Positions 5,959-7,176 of a DNA stretch of 7,176 bases are shown one piece after another (the first letter of the stretch is position 1; each line of letters opens with the position of its first letter). The notes beneath the pieces are model-generated. The model made no database searches. It was not told the origin of the DNA and saw nothing but the letters and a program-made list of their open reading frames with translations. The position numbers and the translations under genes were made by a program. Location of the stretch: contig JAPLCY010000175.1 in NCBI GenBank assembly GCA_026391995.1, positions 1 through 7,176 on the forward strand, written 5' to 3'. The DNA is from Candidatus Auribacterota bacterium (GTDB lineage: Bacteria > Auribacterota > Tritonobacteria > UBA1439).

Positions 5959-6384
5959 CTATTTCAAGGGCATCGGATTCTGCGCCGCATGCGGATGCTC
6001 CGCACCGGCATAGACCTTGAGCTTTTTCAACATCGCGCGGCCGAGTTTGCTCTTCGGCATCATTCCGGCGACGGCATACTCCACGAGCCGCTCGGGGTGC
6101 CGCTCCCTCACGCGCCTGACCGGCTCAACGCGCAAACCCCCGGGATACCCGGTGTAGCTGGTGTAGTTCTTCTGATCGTCCTTTTTGCCGGTCAGCTTGA
6201 CCTTCGCCGCGTTGATCACCACCACGAAATCGCCGGTGTCCATGTGCGGGGTAAAGATCGGCTTCTCCTTACCGCGCAGAATATTGGTGATCCTGGTGGC
6301 AATACGGCCGAGGATCTGGCCGTCCGCATCCACGAGATGCCATACAGGCTTTATATCGCCCAGTTTCGGAATATAGGTCTTCAC
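5959..6384 (-). CDS. rplM: 50S ribosomal protein L13 (uL13)
   Basis: Early-assembling large-subunit protein that binds 23S rRNA. The 141 residues match the usual length (about 142) and carry GDFVVVINAAKVKLTGKK (about 51-68), KNYTSYTGYPGG and the C-terminal signature GMMPKSKLGRAMLKKLKVYAGAEHPH. The start is a GTG at 6384: an in-frame TGA lies just upstream and GGGAGGT sits at good spacing, so no other start fits. First gene of the rplM-rpsI operon, read from the promoter at 6415-6444 with a 5' leader of only about 24 nt. Confidence 0.98.
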   Translation of the reverse strand: MKTYIPKLGDIKPVWHLVDADGQILGRIATRITNILRGKEKPIFTPHMDTGDFVVVINAAKVKLTGKKDDQKNYTSYTGYPGGLRVEPVRRVRERHPERLVEYAVAGMMPKSKLGRAMLKKLKVYAGAEHPHAAQNPMPLK

Positions 6385-6414
6385 TGCGGGAACCTCCCCT
6401 TCTCAAAGCCGCAT

Positions 6415-6444
6415 ACTATATCATTACCACCCGGTGCCGGTCAA
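6415..6444 (-). promoter_or_regulatory. Promoter of rplM-rpsI
   Basis: On the minus strand TTGACC (6439-6444) is followed after 18 bp by TATAGT (6415-6420), each 5/6 to the sigma70 consensus, and TGA directly before the -10 makes an extended -10 element. The predicted start is near 6408, leaving a short leader to the GTG at 6384. The strength and position fit a ribosomal protein operon. Confidence 0.72.
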
Positions 6445-6446
6445 CG

Positions 6447-6473
6447 CCGAAGTGGCTGAAATGGCCGAAAGGC
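6447..6473. repeat. Three imperfect 9-bp tandem repeats upstream of the rplM promoter
   Basis: CCGAAGTGG, CTGAAATGG and CCGAAAGGC follow one another without gaps, consensus CCGAAATGG, beginning two bases upstream of the -35 box. The rest of the 204-bp spacer (6385-6588) is AT-richer, with no ORF, no clear terminator for the upstream gene and no RNA gene that I can recognise. Three short imperfect copies may be chance. Confidence 0.3.
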
Positions 6474-6588
6474 AGCTCAATAGGGACACTCTTCATAATA
6501 TGCTTCGCAACAATTAATTAGGACTAAGAAATTCCTTCTAGGCTTCAGTCGCAATACCTATCATCCTTTATAGCAGAACTCGGAGCGA

Positions 6589-7176
6589 TCAGTTTGACTT
6601 CTCTTGGGTATCCGCTGCGTATATGCACACCCTGTTTCTACCTTCCATCTTTGCCCTGTATAGAGCCTTATCCGCCTGTTCGATAACATCATGAGAGGAC
6701 AATCCATCACTGAAACCGTCAAAAAAGGCAACACCTATCGAAATCGTAATCCCGATCTCTTTATCTCCCTGGGCGATTTTCCTGGCCGCCACATGTTCCC
6801 TTATTCTCTCGGCAATGGCCAGAGTATCCTGCCGATGATCCTTTTGCACAGTCGGGGACTCAGACCAAAATTGAGGAACTATTAACGCGAACTCTTCACC
6901 CCCATATCTCGCGGGCACATCTATGCCCCGTCTCGCGCTGGACATTATGATACCTGCCACAGCCTTCAGAACCACGTCCCCCAATTGATGGCCGTACATA
7001 TCATTGAACTGCTTGAAATGATCTATATCCATCATCAGCAGAGACAGGGGGCGTTTACACCTTCTGGCTTTCTCAAGCTCATCCGCCAGGCGCTTCGCAA
7101 TGTAATTATGGTCATACAACTGGGTTAGTCCGTCGGTAATTGCTTCCCTGTAAAGTCTCGCATTCTCGATTGACAC
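6589..7176 (-). CDS. GGDEF-domain protein, probable diguanylate cyclase (C-terminal part; start beyond right edge)
   Basis: Makes the second messenger cyclic di-GMP from two GTP. The visible 195 residues are nearly all one GGDEF domain: DGLTQLYD (15-22), LLMMDIDHFKQFND with the metal-binding aspartate D50 (46-59), and the active loop RYGGEEF (90-96). An RGID inhibitory I-site (R83, D86) lies exactly five residues before GGEEF, so product inhibition is expected. Between GGEEF and the following AERIREHV helix there is an insertion of roughly a dozen residues (around 101-115). The fragment starts in a SIENARLYREA linker, typical of the end of a GAF or similar sensor domain, so the frame-opening GTG is probably internal. 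Base composition is closer to balanced than in the arg genes. It is a separate unit from rplM. Confidence 0.93.
   Translation of the reverse strand: MSIENARLYREAITDGLTQLYDHNYIAKRLADELEKARRCKRPLSLLMMDIDHFKQFNDMYGHQLGDVVLKAVAGIIMSSARRGIDVPARYGGEEFALIVPQFWSESPTVQKDHRQDTLAIAERIREHVAARKIAQGDKEIGITISIGVAFFDGFSDGLSSHDVIEQADKALYRAKMEGRNRVCIYAADTQEKSN

Noticed and set aside
6515..6545. Possible terminator for the GGDEF gene (CTAGAA/TTC-TTAG stem)
   Set aside because: Short, bulged stem without a following T-run on the minus strand.

Overview
The window carries a compact, almost entirely minus-strand block of housekeeping genes from a bacterium with GC-rich coding sequence. Read in the direction of transcription (right to left) it contains: the 3' part of a GGDEF diguanylate cyclase gene; the ribosomal protein pair rplM-rpsI; a long structured intergenic region; and an arginine biosynthesis cluster argC-argJ-argB-argD-argG, with argG cut by the left edge. 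I see no mobile element, CRISPR array, tRNA or rRNA. Nothing identifies the species. The GC-rich arg genes, Shine-Dalgarno motifs before most genes, sigma70-type promoters and the rplM-rpsI-argC neighbourhood fit a Gram-negative or candidate-phylum bacterium (for example a deltaproteobacterial or Omnitrophota-like lineage), but that is inference.

Region by region (minus strand). 7176-6589: end of a GGDEF protein whose start lies outside the window. It is visibly less GC-rich than the arg genes. 6588-6385: spacer holding a good sigma70-like promoter for rplM. 6384-5525: rplM (GTG start) and rpsI, 35 bp apart, followed by a strong rho-independent terminator (5495-5461). 5460-5163: GC-rich palindrome, then a full-consensus promoter (TTGACA-16 bp-TATAAT), an inverted repeat lying on the predicted transcription start, and a leader of about 147 nt packed with hairpins. 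5162-1: the arg operon, with gaps of 34, 39, 20 (or a 4-bp overlap) and 57 bp.

How the genes work together: ArgB phosphorylates N-acetylglutamate, ArgC reduces it to the semialdehyde, ArgD transaminates this to N-acetylornithine, and ArgJ transfers the acetyl group back to glutamate, giving ornithine and regenerating acetylglutamate (the cyclic route). ArgG acts later, on citrulline. The ornithine carbamoyltransferase gene argF, often found between argD and argG in such clusters, is absent from that place. ArgB has the N-terminal helix typical of arginine-inhibited enzymes, which fits the ArgJ cycle.

The coding content is ordinary. The parts worth a second look are the arg leader and promoter (operator-like dyad, alternative hairpins, GNRA-capped hairpin next to the ribosome binding site), the short C-terminus of ArgJ, and the missing argF. 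I found no convincing undescribed multi-gene system.
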